Source: Prescottella agglutinans (GTDB lineage Bacteria; Actinomycetota; Actinomycetes; Mycobacteriales; Mycobacteriaceae). Taken from it: a stretch of DNA of 64,000 nt. The position numbers and the translations under genes are program-made. The notes under the pieces were generated by a model. It searched no databases. It was given only the letters and a program-made list of their open reading frames with translations, and was not told where the DNA came from. The stretch is from assembly GCF_004011865.1 (NCBI RefSeq), contig NZ_RKLP01000001.1, positions 434,001 through 498,000 of the forward strand, written 5' to 3'. Position 1 is the stretch's first letter. Every line of letters starts with the position of its first letter. This document shows positions 1 to 7,711 of this stretch, piece by piece.

Positions 1-243
1 GTTGTCGCTCTCGGTGCCGCCGGAGGTGAAGATCACCTCGGACGGTCGGGCACCGAGGCACGCCGCGATGGACTCGCGGGACTCCTCGATCCGGCGCCGG
101 GCCGACCGGCCCGAGCCGTGCAGCGACGAGGCGTTACCCACCGTGGCGAAGATCTCGGTCATCGCCTCGATCGTGGCCGGATACATGGGTGTGGTCGCGG
201 CATGGTCGAGGTAGACCGCAGAGCTGTGGGCAGACGAGATCAT
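1..243 (-). CDS. Cysteine desulfurase, N-terminal 81 residues (cut by window edge)
   Basis: PLP-dependent class V aminotransferase-fold enzyme expected to take sulfur from cysteine for Fe-S, thiouridine or cofactor synthesis. The gene starts at the ATG at 243 and runs off the window. The visible part has YLDHAATTP near residue 10, [10 protein letters not shown] near residue 36 and [10 protein letters not shown] at the cut, the usual N-terminal landmarks of IscS/NifS proteins. The catalytic lysine and cysteine are outside, so activity cannot be judged. The neighbour order (acyltransferases, then etfA and etfB) is that of M. tuberculosis Rv3025c onward, so an Rv3025c-like desulfurase is the likely identity (inference from synteny). 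Confidence 0.9.
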   Translation of the reverse strand, partial: MISSAHSSAVYLDHAATTPMYPATIEAMTEIFATVGNASSLHGSGRSARRRIEESRESIAACLGARPSEVIFTSGGTESDN

Positions 244-297
244 GGCCCGTCAAGGATAGCCCTTCGCCCGGAACCGGCACGTCGGCGGACATCCGCT

Positions 298-1146
298 TCA
301 CGCGGCGTGCTCGCTGCGACCACCCTCCAGCCCGGCGAGGAGGCGCCGCGCGTCCCGGTCGGGGGCGCGCCGCACGTGCTGCTCACACCGCTGCGCGAGT
401 TCGCGGCGGCACGATCCCGGGTCCTGACGTGCACCGACGACGACCTCGGCCCACAGTCCCCGGCTGCGCAGGACCCGCCGCATCGCGGAGACGATGCCCT
501 CGTCGCCGACGAAGCCCGGTCCCGTCGTCCGGCCGCCCGAGGCATCGACGTAGTCGATCGACACCGGCAGGACCGGGCGCTCGGCGTCGACGGCGGCCTG
601 GAACAGCGCCGGCCGGAACCGACCGAACGACCGACCGCACCACGTGGTGCCCTCCGGGAACACGATCACCGTCTCGCCCTCGATCAGCCGGTCCCGCACC
701 ACCGCGACGGTCGCCGGCAGCGCGAGCAGGCTGTCGCGCACGATGGGGATGACACCGGCCCGGCGGGCCACCCCGCCCAGCAGCGGCCACGCGACCAGAT
801 CGGCCCGCGCCACGAACCGCCCGGGCACCACGGCCGCCAGCACCAGGATGTCGAGCCACGACACGTGCCCGGCCACGACCAGCACTCCCCCGCGGGCCCC
901 GTCCACCCGACCCGTGACGTCGAGCCGGATCCCGATGCCCCGCAACGCCGTCCGCGCCAGCAGACGATGTACGGCGCACCGTCGCCGGGCGGGCAGCAGC
1001 CGCACCACCGGCAGCACCAACGAGCACGACGCCACCGCGACCAGCGCGATCCAGCGACCGCACGCCGTCGGGATCGACACCCGCGCGGGCCGCTGCGGCA
1101 GACACCCCGCCCCGCACGGACTGGTCGGCACCCAGGGGTGGCTCAC
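298..1146 (-). CDS. 1-acyl-sn-glycerol-3-phosphate acyltransferase family protein (OlsA-like)
   Basis: Membrane-associated O-acyltransferase of the PlsC family, 282 aa. A hydrophobic segment lies near residues 30-50. The family blocks are present: an HX4D motif (HVSWLD), FPEGTT, and PVLPVSIDY. The GTG start at 1146 overlaps the stop of the upstream gene in a GTGA arrangement, indicating translational coupling. Because the partner looks like an OlsB N-acyltransferase, the most specific guess is the second acyl step of ornithine-lipid synthesis (OlsA). The M. tuberculosis counterpart by position is Rv3026c. A general lysophosphatidate acyltransferase remains possible. Confidence 0.85.
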   Translation of the reverse strand: MSHPWVPTSPCGAGCLPQRPARVSIPTACGRWIALVAVASCSLVLPVVRLLPARRRCAVHRLLARTALRGIGIRLDVTGRVDGARGGVLVVAGHVSWLDILVLAAVVPGRFVARADLVAWPLLGGVARRAGVIPIVRDSLLALPATVAVVRDRLIEGETVIVFPEGTTWCGRSFGRFRPALFQAAVDAERPVLPVSIDYVDASGGRTTGPGFVGDEGIVSAMRRVLRSRGLWAEVVVGARQDPGSCRRELAQRCEQHVRRAPDRDARRLLAGLEGGRSEHAA

Positions 1147-1970
1147 GCCGCGGCCTCGATCGTCGCCGACGCCCGCCGCAGCCGTTCCAGGTAGCGGACG
1201 TCGGCGCCGTGCAGGCTCTGCAACGCCACGAAGTCCGCCACCCCGAAGTCCGGATCGTGTGCGGGTTCGCCGCAGATCTTCGCGCCCAACCGCAGGTAGC
1301 CGCGCAGCAGTGGCGGCACCGCCGGACGCGGGGGCGGGGCGATGTCGTCGAGCGCCCGCCCGTCCACCCGGACCGGGCGCAGCGGGCGCACCCACCGCGA
1401 ACGGTCCGCGGCATGCCGGTCGAGCAGGAAGTCTCGCACGGCCCGCACGTTCGCGCCGGCCACCGCGTCCGGCCGGTCCTGCATCGGCACCGAGACGCAC
1501 CCCATGACGGTGTCGTGCCCCGTCAACTGGAGGTAGTGGAGGATGCCCGCCCACATCAGCGCCAGCACCGACCCCGAGCGGTGCGCCGTGTCGACGCACG
1601 CGCGTCCCATCTCGACGACACGGTGCGCGGCCGGATCGAGCGTGGAGAGATCGAACTCGGTGGCGGTGTAGTAGCCGCCGGCCGCGAGGGCGCCGTCCGG
1701 CGGCAGCATGCGGTAGCAGCCGACGAACTCGTCCGAGAAGTTGTCCCGGACCAGCAGGTGGTCGCAGAAGTCGTCGAACCGGTCGACGTCGCGGGCGTCC
1801 GGCGACTGCGGGATCACGAACCCCGGTTCGGCGGCGAACACCCGGTAGCGCAGCCGCTGCGCGGCCTCGCGGTGCTCACGGTCGGAGGAGACGAGGAGGG
1901 AGTAGCGGGGCCCGTCGATCTCGGGCGCCGGCAGGGAACAGACGGTCTCGACGAGCGGCGAAGTTGTCAT
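1143..1970 (-). CDS. OlsB/hemolysin-like GNAT N-acyltransferase
   Basis: 275 aa, positional counterpart of Rv3027c. The protein has the block pattern of OlsB-type acyl-ACP N-acyltransferases: LRYRVF near residue 41, RDVDRFDDFCDHLLV near residue 60, YTATEFDLSTL, then VEMGRACVD, LMWAGILHYL and MGCVSVPM. These proteins join a 3-hydroxy fatty acid to the amine of ornithine or another amino acid. Translation is coupled to the downstream PlsC-type gene. Assignment to ornithine lipids is inference; a different amino-acid head group is possible. The ATG at 1970 is chosen because the homologous region begins soon after it. Confidence 0.8.
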   Translation of the reverse strand: MTTSPLVETVCSLPAPEIDGPRYSLLVSSDREHREAAQRLRYRVFAAEPGFVIPQSPDARDVDRFDDFCDHLLVRDNFSDEFVGCYRMLPPDGALAAGGYYTATEFDLSTLDPAAHRVVEMGRACVDTAHRSGSVLALMWAGILHYLQLTGHDTVMGCVSVPMQDRPDAVAGANVRAVRDFLLDRHAADRSRWVRPLRPVRVDGRALDDIAPPPRPAVPPLLRGYLRLGAKICGEPAHDPDFGVADFVALQSLHGADVRYLERLRRASATIEAAA

Positions 1971-2062
1971 GGCGCAGGTCTATCGAGCGCGAGCAGCGCT
2001 GGGGCGTCGGCTCCGTGTCGCGTCGGTGCAGGTTCGGTGAACGTGCCGCGCCGCGCACGAAT

Positions 2063-2112
2063 TGACGCCCCGCGCGCACGATCGAGCGCGCGGGAGGCAA
2101 CTTCGCGCGCGG
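2063..2112. repeat. Imperfect direct repeat, left copy
   Basis: About 50 bp beginning TGACGCCC followed by GCGCGCACGAT and GCGCGCGGGAG. A similar sequence starts at 3156, immediately after the AbiEi/DUF559-type gene. Both copies are rich in alternating GC dinucleotides, so part of the likeness is compositional, but the shared TGACGCCC and CGCGCACGAT words in the same order are not expected by chance. Confidence 0.6.
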
Positions 2113-2195
2113 GACCGCTGTGGACAGACCGAGTTGTCCACAGGTCGGCGCAAGGGCCTCGCGCTCCCCTCCCCCTGTCGACGAACATCGACGTC

Positions 2196-3158
2196 ATGAC
2201 CGAGCCGACACCGCCGGTGCTGCGCCGACGCGACGCGATCGCCCGCGGTTACACCGACTCCGAGATCCGCGCCCTCTGCCGCACCGGAGGCCTGCGCCGC
2301 CTGCGTCCGGGCACGTACCTGAGCGGTGACGTCCACACCGCACTCGGTCCGGAACAACGGCACCTCGAACTGGTCCGGGCGACGCTGCCAGGAGTGAGCA
2401 CGGACGCGGTCGTCAGCCACCAGTCCGCGGCCGCTCTCCACGGCCTGTCGCTGTGGAGCGTTCCGCTGGACCGAGTCCACGTGACGCGCGACCTGACCGG
2501 CGGTGGACGCCGCACCCGACACCTGCATCTGCACTGCGCACCGCTCCCGGACAGGTTTGTCACCATCTGTGACGGAATCCGCCTGACGACGGTCACACGC
2601 ACGGTCGCAGACCTCTGCCGGACCGCGTCGTTCGAGGCGGCGGTCACCGCCGGCGACTCGGCCTTGCACGCGGCGACGCTCGGCCGCGGTGACGTGTCGG
2701 ACGCCCTGGCCTATGCCGTCGGACGGCCCGGCTATCCGGCCGCGGTGCGGGCCGTCGGGTTCCTCGACGGACGCAGCGAGAGCGTCGGCGAGTCGCGCAG
2801 TCGCATCGCCCTGTCCGCACTGGGGCTACCGATTCCCGAACTGCAGGCATCGCTGCTGGGCCCGGACGGCCACCTACTCGGGCGCGTCGACTTCCTCTTC
2901 GCCGACGCCGGCGTGGTCGGCGAGTTCGACGGGAAGGTGAAGTACGGCAATTACCTTCGCCCAGGCGAGGATCCGGGCGACGCCGTTTTCGCGGAGAAGC
3001 AGCGCGAGGACCGGATCCGCGACGCCGGCTGGGAAGTGGTGCGGTGGACCTGGCGGGACCTGGACCGCCCGGCGGTGATCGGCGAGCGAATCCGTCGGGC
3101 AATGACGCGACGCGGCGGACGACCTCGACCACTGGGCACGGTGCTGCGCGCGAAGTGA
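2196..3158 (+). CDS. AbiEi-antitoxin-like / DUF559-type protein, orphan
   Basis: 320 aa. Residues 1-60 look like the winged-helix AbiEi-type antitoxin head ([18 protein letters not shown], then [11 protein letters not shown]). The middle resembles actinobacterial proteins annotated as type IV toxin-antitoxin AbiEi family. The C-terminal 100 residues resemble a small PD-(D/E)XK or Vsr-like nuclease fold: [35 protein letters not shown]. The ATG at 2196 is chosen because upstream sequence in frame is compositionally unlike the protein. No AbiEii-type nucleotidyltransferase toxin lies beside it; the neighbours are the acyltransferase operon and etfA. Direct repeats flank the gene. Molecular function is unknown. 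Confidence 0.75.
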   Translation: MTEPTPPVLRRRDAIARGYTDSEIRALCRTGGLRRLRPGTYLSGDVHTALGPEQRHLELVRATLPGVSTDAVVSHQSAAALHGLSLWSVPLDRVHVTRDLTGGGRRTRHLHLHCAPLPDRFVTICDGIRLTTVTRTVADLCRTASFEAAVTAGDSALHAATLGRGDVSDALAYAVGRPGYPAAVRAVGFLDGRSESVGESRSRIALSALGLPIPELQASLLGPDGHLLGRVDFLFADAGVVGEFDGKVKYGNYLRPGEDPGDAVFAEKQREDRIRDAGWEVVRWTWRDLDRPAVIGERIRRAMTRRGGRPRPLGTVLRAK

Positions 3159-3205
3159 CGCCCAGCGCGCACGATTGCGCGCGCGGGAGACGAATCTGCG
3201 CGCAG
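3156..3205. repeat. Imperfect direct repeat, right copy
   Basis: Begins at the TGA stop codon of the AbiEi/DUF559-type gene: TGACGCCC, then GCGCGCACGAT, then GCGCGCGGGAG. It matches the copy at 2063 in word order with scattered substitutions and one indel, so the gene sits between two related 50-bp sequences. Confidence 0.6.
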
Positions 3206-3230
3206 CCGTGAGCCCGTCCGACGAAACGCA

Positions 3231-3264
3231 AAACCCCCGCCACCGGTGCCGGTGACGGGGGTTT
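3231..3264 (-). terminator. Intrinsic terminator for etfBA, possibly bidirectional
   Basis: Near-perfect inverted repeat: AAACCCCCG with an inner CACCGGTG-type stem and CGGGGGTTT. It is A-rich on one side and T-rich on the other, so it can terminate both etfA (minus) and the upstream plus-strand gene. Confidence 0.85.
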
Positions 3265-3284
3265 CGGGAGCCTCGGGGCCTGGA

Positions 3285-4241
3285 TCAGCCCTTGTGAGCC
3301 TTGACGGCCTCGGTCAGCTGCGGTGCGACGTTGAACAGGTCGCCCACGACGCCGAAGTCCGCGATCTCGAAGATCGGGGCCTCTTCGTCCTTGTTGACCG
3401 CGACGATGGTCTTCGAGGTCTGCATGCCGGCGCGGTGCTGGATGGCACCGGAGATGCCGAGCGCGATGTACAGCTGCGGCGAGACCGTCTTACCGGTCTG
3501 ACCGACCTGGAACTGGCCCGGGTAGTAGCCGGAGTCGACCGCGGCACGCGAGGCACCGACGGCGGCACCGAGCGAGTCGGCGAGCGCCTCGACGACCGAG
3601 AACTTGTCGGCCGAGCCGACGCCGCGGCCACCGGAGACGACGACCGACGCCTCGGTGAGCTCCGGACGGTCGCCACCGACGATCGGCTCACGCGAGACGA
3701 TCTTGACGGCACCCTCGTCTTGGGCCGGAACCTCGACGACGACCTGCTCGCCGGCAGCGGCCTGCGGCTGGGCCTCGACGGCACCCGGGCGGACCGAGAT
3801 GACCGGAACCTCGCCGTTGGCCTTGGCCTCGACGGTGAACGCGCCACCGAAGATCGAGTGGACGGCGCTGCCGTCGGCCCGGACGTCGACGACGTCGGAC
3901 AGCAGGCCGGAGCCGATGCGAGCCGCCAGGCGACCGGCGACCTCCTTGCCCTCGGTGCTGGCGGCGAGGATGACGGCGGCGGGGCTGGCGGTCTCGACCA
4001 GGCCGGCGAGGACGTCGACCTTCGGGGTCACGAGGAAGCCCTCGATGTCGTCGGACTCGGCGACGTAGATCTTCGCGGCACCGGCGGCGGCCAGCGCGTC
4101 GGCCAGCTTGGCGGCGGTGCCGGCCGGGCCGGCGACGACGGCGGACGGCTCACCGAGCGCGCGAGCGGCGGTGAGGAGTTCGGTGCTGACCTTCTTGAGC
4201 GCACCCTCGGCGTGCTCGACGAGCACCAGTACTTCTGCCAT
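3285..4241 (-). CDS. etfA: Electron transfer flavoprotein subunit alpha
   Basis: 318 aa, FAD-binding subunit of the ETF heterodimer, which accepts electrons from acyl-CoA dehydrogenases and passes them to the ETF:quinone route. It begins [13 protein letters not shown]. The C-terminal FAD domain contains [14 protein letters not shown], then [20 protein letters not shown] and [10 protein letters not shown], with [19 protein letters not shown] near the end, all strong EtfA landmarks. It follows etfB after 45 bp and ends in an intrinsic terminator. Positional ortholog of Rv3028c (fixB). Confidence 0.97.
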   Translation of the reverse strand: MAEVLVLVEHAEGALKKVSTELLTAARALGEPSAVVAGPAGTAAKLADALAAAGAAKIYVAESDDIEGFLVTPKVDVLAGLVETASPAAVILAASTEGKEVAGRLAARIGSGLLSDVVDVRADGSAVHSIFGGAFTVEAKANGEVPVISVRPGAVEAQPQAAAGEQVVVEVPAQDEGAVKIVSREPIVGGDRPELTEASVVVSGGRGVGSADKFSVVEALADSLGAAVGASRAAVDSGYYPGQFQVGQTGKTVSPQLYIALGISGAIQHRAGMQTSKTIVAVNKDEEAPIFEIADFGVVGDLFNVAPQLTEAVKAHKG

Positions 4242-4286
4242 TGCTTACTTCTCCCTGTCTTGTCTGCTGGTCTCGAGGGGGCTCGA

Positions 4287-5087
4287 TCAGATGATCTTCT
4301 GGCCCACGAGGTACGCGGCGATCTTGGAGCCGCCGTCGCCCTCGTCGGAGACGCGCTCGCCAGCGGTACGGGGGGGCTTGGGGGTGGAGGCGGTGACGGT
4401 GGTGCCCGCGTTGGCGACACCCACGGTCTCCGGGTCGACGCCGAGGTCGGCCAGGGTGAGGACCTGAACTTCCTTCTTCTTCGCGGCCATGATGCCCTTG
4501 AAGGACGGGAAGCGCGGCTCGTTGATCTTCTCGGTGACCGAGACGATGGCCGGCAGGCCGGCCTCGAGGCCGAAGACGCCCTCGTCGGTCTCGCGCTCGC
4601 CGGTGACCTTGCCCTCGGCGACCGTGAGCTTGCGCAGCTGGGTCAGCTGCGGCAGGCCCAGGTACTCGGCGATGATGGCCGGGACGGCACCGATGCGGCC
4701 GTCGGTGGCCTCGTTGCCGGCGATGACCAGGTCGGCGGCCTCACCGTTCTCGAAGCTGATCTGGCCCAGGGCCGCAGCGAGCGTCCAGCCGGTCTGGATG
4801 GCGTCGGAGCCGTGCAGAGCCGGATCGTTGACGTGAACGGCCTTGTCGGCGCCCATGGACAGCGCCTTGCGGATGGCGTCGGTGGCGCGGTCGGGGCCGG
4901 CGCACAGCACGATCACCTCTCCGCCCTGGGCCTCCTTGATGAGGAGGGCTTCCTCGACGGCGCGCTCGTTGATCTCGTCGAGCACGGCGTCGGCGGCCTC
5001 GCGGTCAAGCGTGAAGTCGCCGTCGGTGAGCTTGCGCTCGGACCACGTGTCGGGGACCTGCTTGATCAAAACGACGATGTTCGTCAT
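4287..5087 (-). CDS. etfB: Electron transfer flavoprotein subunit beta
   Basis: 266 aa, AMP-binding subunit of ETF. It opens MTNIVVLIKQVPDTWSE. The family signature around VIAGNEATDGRIGAVPAIIAE is present, followed by LPAIVSVTEKINEPRFPS and the K-rich KGIMAAKKK recognition loop. First gene of a two-gene operon with etfA. The upstream region contains a perfect 20-bp palindrome that may be the operator for this operon. Confidence 0.97.
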   Translation of the reverse strand: MTNIVVLIKQVPDTWSERKLTDGDFTLDREAADAVLDEINERAVEEALLIKEAQGGEVIVLCAGPDRATDAIRKALSMGADKAVHVNDPALHGSDAIQTGWTLAAALGQISFENGEAADLVIAGNEATDGRIGAVPAIIAEYLGLPQLTQLRKLTVAEGKVTGERETDEGVFGLEAGLPAIVSVTEKINEPRFPSFKGIMAAKKKEVQVLTLADLGVDPETVGVANAGTTVTASTPKPPRTAGERVSDEGDGGSKIAAYLVGQKII

Positions 5088-5205
5088 GGGTCTTCGTCGA
5101 CCTCCTGTTTGTAGCTAGCTGATGATCGCGAGCAACTCCGCGACATGCCGAGCTCTCGTAAGCGTTTTCGTTGCACGTTGGCTGTGCGACAGATTACCCC
5201 ACGGC

Positions 5206-5225
5206 AAGTTACCGGCCGGTAACTT
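5206..5225. promoter_or_regulatory. Perfect 20-bp palindrome between divergent etfB and MGLP genes
   Basis: AAGTTACCGG immediately followed by its reverse complement CCGGTAACTT. It lies 118 bp from the etfB start and 102 bp from the methyltransferase start. The form is typical of a dimeric regulator operator, for example a TetR-type lipid-metabolism repressor. The regulator is not identified. Confidence 0.7.
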
Positions 5226-5314
5226 AGGCGGAATCCGGTCTCACCATAACCGCCGACGAGCGCTTTCACGGCTGTGATGTGGACCACCCCGACGGTTGTC
5301 CGGTCCGATGCCAC

Positions 5315-5330
5315 TAACCTCGCTGAGGTG
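5315..5330 (+). promoter_or_regulatory. Candidate -10 element and leaderless start of the MGLP methyltransferase
   Basis: TAACCT at 5315-5320 is followed by 7 nt and the GTG at 5328. This spacing places the transcript start at the start codon. No good -35 box is seen and no Shine-Dalgarno precedes the GTG. Confidence 0.5.
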
Positions 5331-6131
5331 AGCGAATCCACAGTTGGTTCCACGACCGAGCGCACCGACGCATCCGACGAGGCGTCCACGCTGCCGTTGA
5401 CCGGCGAACGCACGGTGCCCGGAATCCCCGAGGAGAACTACTGGTTCCGGCGCCACGAGGTGGTCTACCGCGACCTCCTCCCCCGCTGCGCCGACCGCAC
5501 CGTGCTCGAGGCCGGATCGGGAGAAGGCTACGGCGCCAACATGATTGCCGACGTAGCGACCAAGGTCACAGGACTCGACTACGACACCTCGGCCGTCGAA
5601 CACGTCCGCGCCCGCTACCCCCGCGTGGAGATGCTGCACGGCAACCTCGCCGAGCTGCCGCTCGAGGACGGGTCCGTGGACACCGTCGTCAACTTCCAGG
5701 TGATCGAACACCTGTGGGATCAGGCTCAGTTCCTGCGCGAGTGCCACCGCGTGCTGCGCCCCGGCGGCGAGCTGCTCGTGAGCACCCCCAACCGGATCAC
5801 GTTCTCCCCCGGCCGCGACACCCCGCTCAACCCGTTCCACACCCGCGAGCTCAACGCGGCCGAACTGACCGAACTGTTGGTCGAAGCCGGGTTCCGGGTC
5901 GCGATCATGACCGGCGTCCACCACGGTCCGCGGCTGCGTGAACTCGACGCCAAGCACGGCGGATCCTTCATCGACGCCCAGATCGAGCGTGCCCTCGCCG
6001 GCGAGCCGTGGCCGGAGGAGCTCACGCGCGACGTCGAGGGCATCGGTGTGGACGACTTCGTGCTGCGCGAGGCCGACATCGACGACAGCCTCGACCTCGT
6101 CGCGGTCGCGATCAAGGATCCCCTGAAATGA
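5328..6131 (+). CDS. Class I SAM-dependent methyltransferase, MGLP cluster
   Basis: 267 aa, positional counterpart of M. tuberculosis Rv3030, a gene of the methylglucose lipopolysaccharide region. SAM-binding motif I is VLEAGSGEGYGANMI near residue 62. Motif II is GLDYDTSAVEHV, with FQVIEHLWDQAQFLRECHRVLRPGG further on. It probably O-methylates glucose units of the polysaccharide (inference from locus). The GTG at 5328 is favoured over an ATG at 5274 because a -10-like hexamer ends 7 nt before it. The stop overlaps the next start in ATGA. Confidence 0.85.
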   Translation: MSESTVGSTTERTDASDEASTLPLTGERTVPGIPEENYWFRRHEVVYRDLLPRCADRTVLEAGSGEGYGANMIADVATKVTGLDYDTSAVEHVRARYPRVEMLHGNLAELPLEDGSVDTVVNFQVIEHLWDQAQFLRECHRVLRPGGELLVSTPNRITFSPGRDTPLNPFHTRELNAAELTELLVEAGFRVAIMTGVHHGPRLRELDAKHGGSFIDAQIERALAGEPWPEELTRDVEGIGVDDFVLREADIDDSLDLVAVAIKDPLK

Positions 6132-7711
6132 CCAGCGCGACCGGCGCTGCCGTGACGAAGACCGAGCCGGGCATGTTCTGCCTGGTCCTGCACTCGCATC
6201 TGCCGTGGCTCGCGAACCACGGCCGCTGGCCCGTGGGCGAGGAGTGGCTGTACCAGTCGTGGGCGGCGACGTACCTGCCGGTGACGTCGGTGCTGCGCCG
6301 ACTCGCCGCGGAGGGCCGCACCCGGCTGCTCACGCTGGGCATCACCCCGGTGCTCGCGGCCCAGCTCGACGACCCGCACTGCCTCGACGGCATGCACCAC
6401 TGGCTCGGCAACTGGCAGATCCGCGCGCACGAGGCCGCCGGGATGTCGTCGAAGTCACAGCGCGAATTGGGCGCGCGCGAGCACCGCGCGTCCGCTGCGG
6501 CGCTCGAGGACTTCGAGACCCGCTGGCGCCACGGCGGATCCGCAGTCCTGCGCGAACTGATCGACGCCGAGACGATCGAACTGCTCGGCGGACCGCTCGC
6601 GCACCCGTTCCAGCCGCTGCTCGACGAGCGGATGCGGGCGTTCTCGCTCACCGAAGGACTCGCCGACGCGCGGGCCCGCTGGGGCCACACCCCGGCCGGG
6701 ATCTGGGCCCCCGAGTGCGGCTACACGCCGGGCATGGAACGCGGTTACGCCGCGGCGGGCGTGTCGCACTTCATGGTCGACGGCCCTGCGCTGCGCGGCG
6801 ACACGTCGGCGGGCCGGCCGGTGTGGGACTCCGACGTCGTCGCGTTCGGTCGCGACCTGGAGGTGAGCTACCGCGTCTGGTCCCCGAAGACCGGTTACCC
6901 GGGCCACGCCGCGTACCGCGACTTCCACACCTACGACCACGACACCGGGCTCAAGCCCGCCCGGGTCACCGGCCGCACGGTGCCGTCGGAGAAGAAGGCG
7001 CCGTACGATCCGGCGCTGGCCGCGGTCGCCATCGACCAGCACGTCGACGACTTCGTCGAGACGGTGCGCCGACGCCTGCGCAGCGAGTCCGAGCGCGTGG
7101 GCCGGGACGCACTCGTCGTCGCCGCGTTCGACACCGAGCTGTTCGGGCACTGGTGGTTCGAGGGCCCGCAGTGGCTCGAGAAGGTGCTGCGCGCGCTGCC
7201 GGAGGCGGGCATCGAGGTCGGCACCCTCGCCGACGCCCGCGCCCGCGGTTACGTGGGCGAACCGGTCGAACTTCAGGACTCGTCGTGGGGTTCGGGCAAG
7301 GACTGGCGGGTGTGGGCCGGCGACCAGGTACAGGACCTGGTCCAGCTCAACGCCGAGGTGGTGCAGACCGCGTTGGACACGATCGACAAGTCCCGCGATG
7401 CCAACCCGGAACACCCCGAACTTCGCAATCGGGTCCACGACCAGATGTTGCGTGAGACGCTGATGACGGTCTCGAGCGACTGGGCGTTCATGGTCAGCAA
7501 GGACTCGGCAGCCGGGTACGCGCGCGACCGGGCCCACAAGCACGCCCACGCGTTGCGGGAGATCGCCGACGCCGTCGCGTCCGGTCGGGACGACGTCGCC
7601 CGTCGTCTCGCCGCCGGATGGAACGCCGCCGACGGTCTGTTCCCCGCACTCGACGCGCGGCGCCTGCCCGGTCCCCTGACTGAAACAGCCGCATTCGCTG
7701 GGAGCAAGTGA
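6128..7711 (+). CDS. Glycoside hydrolase family 57 1,4-alpha-glucan branching enzyme
   Basis: 527 aa, counterpart of Rv3031. GH57 region 1 is visible as VLHSHLPWL near residue 20. Region 3, with the catalytic glutamate, is GIWAPECGYTPGME. Region 4, with the catalytic aspartate, is FDTELFGHWWFEGP. The C-terminal domain (DSSWGSGKDWRVW and WAFMVSKDSAAGYA) matches branching enzymes of this family. It would introduce alpha-1,6 branches into the MGLP precursor or an alpha-glucan. Translationally coupled at both ends: ATGA with the upstream methyltransferase and TGATG with the downstream GT4 gene. Confidence 0.93.
   Translation: MTSATGAAVTKTEPGMFCLVLHSHLPWLANHGRWPVGEEWLYQSWAATYLPVTSVLRRLAAEGRTRLLTLGITPVLAAQLDDPHCLDGMHHWLGNWQIRAHEAAGMSSKSQRELGAREHRASAAALEDFETRWRHGGSAVLRELIDAETIELLGGPLAHPFQPLLDERMRAFSLTEGLADARARWGHTPAGIWAPECGYTPGMERGYAAAGVSHFMVDGPALRGDTSAGRPVWDSDVVAFGRDLEVSYRVWSPKTGYPGHAAYRDFHTYDHDTGLKPARVTGRTVPSEKKAPYDPALAAVAIDQHVDDFVETVRRRLRSESERVGRDALVVAAFDTELFGHWWFEGPQWLEKVLRALPEAGIEVGTLADARARGYVGEPVELQDSSWGSGKDWRVWAGDQVQDLVQLNAEVVQTALDTIDKSRDANPEHPELRNRVHDQMLRETLMTVSSDWAFMVSKDSAAGYARDRAHKHAHALREIADAVASGRDDVARRLAAGWNAADGLFPALDARRLPGPLTETAAFAGSK

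Noticed and set aside
1971-3284. A toxin partner (AbiEii-like nucleotidyltransferase) next to the AbiEi-like gene
   Set aside because: Both flanks are only about 130-230 bp and then housekeeping genes; no second gene fits.
3246-5114. 622-codon open frame on the plus strand across etfA and etfB
   Set aside because: It is antisense to two highly conserved genes and encodes Asp/Gly/Leu-rich low-complexity sequence, an effect of G/C bias at third positions.
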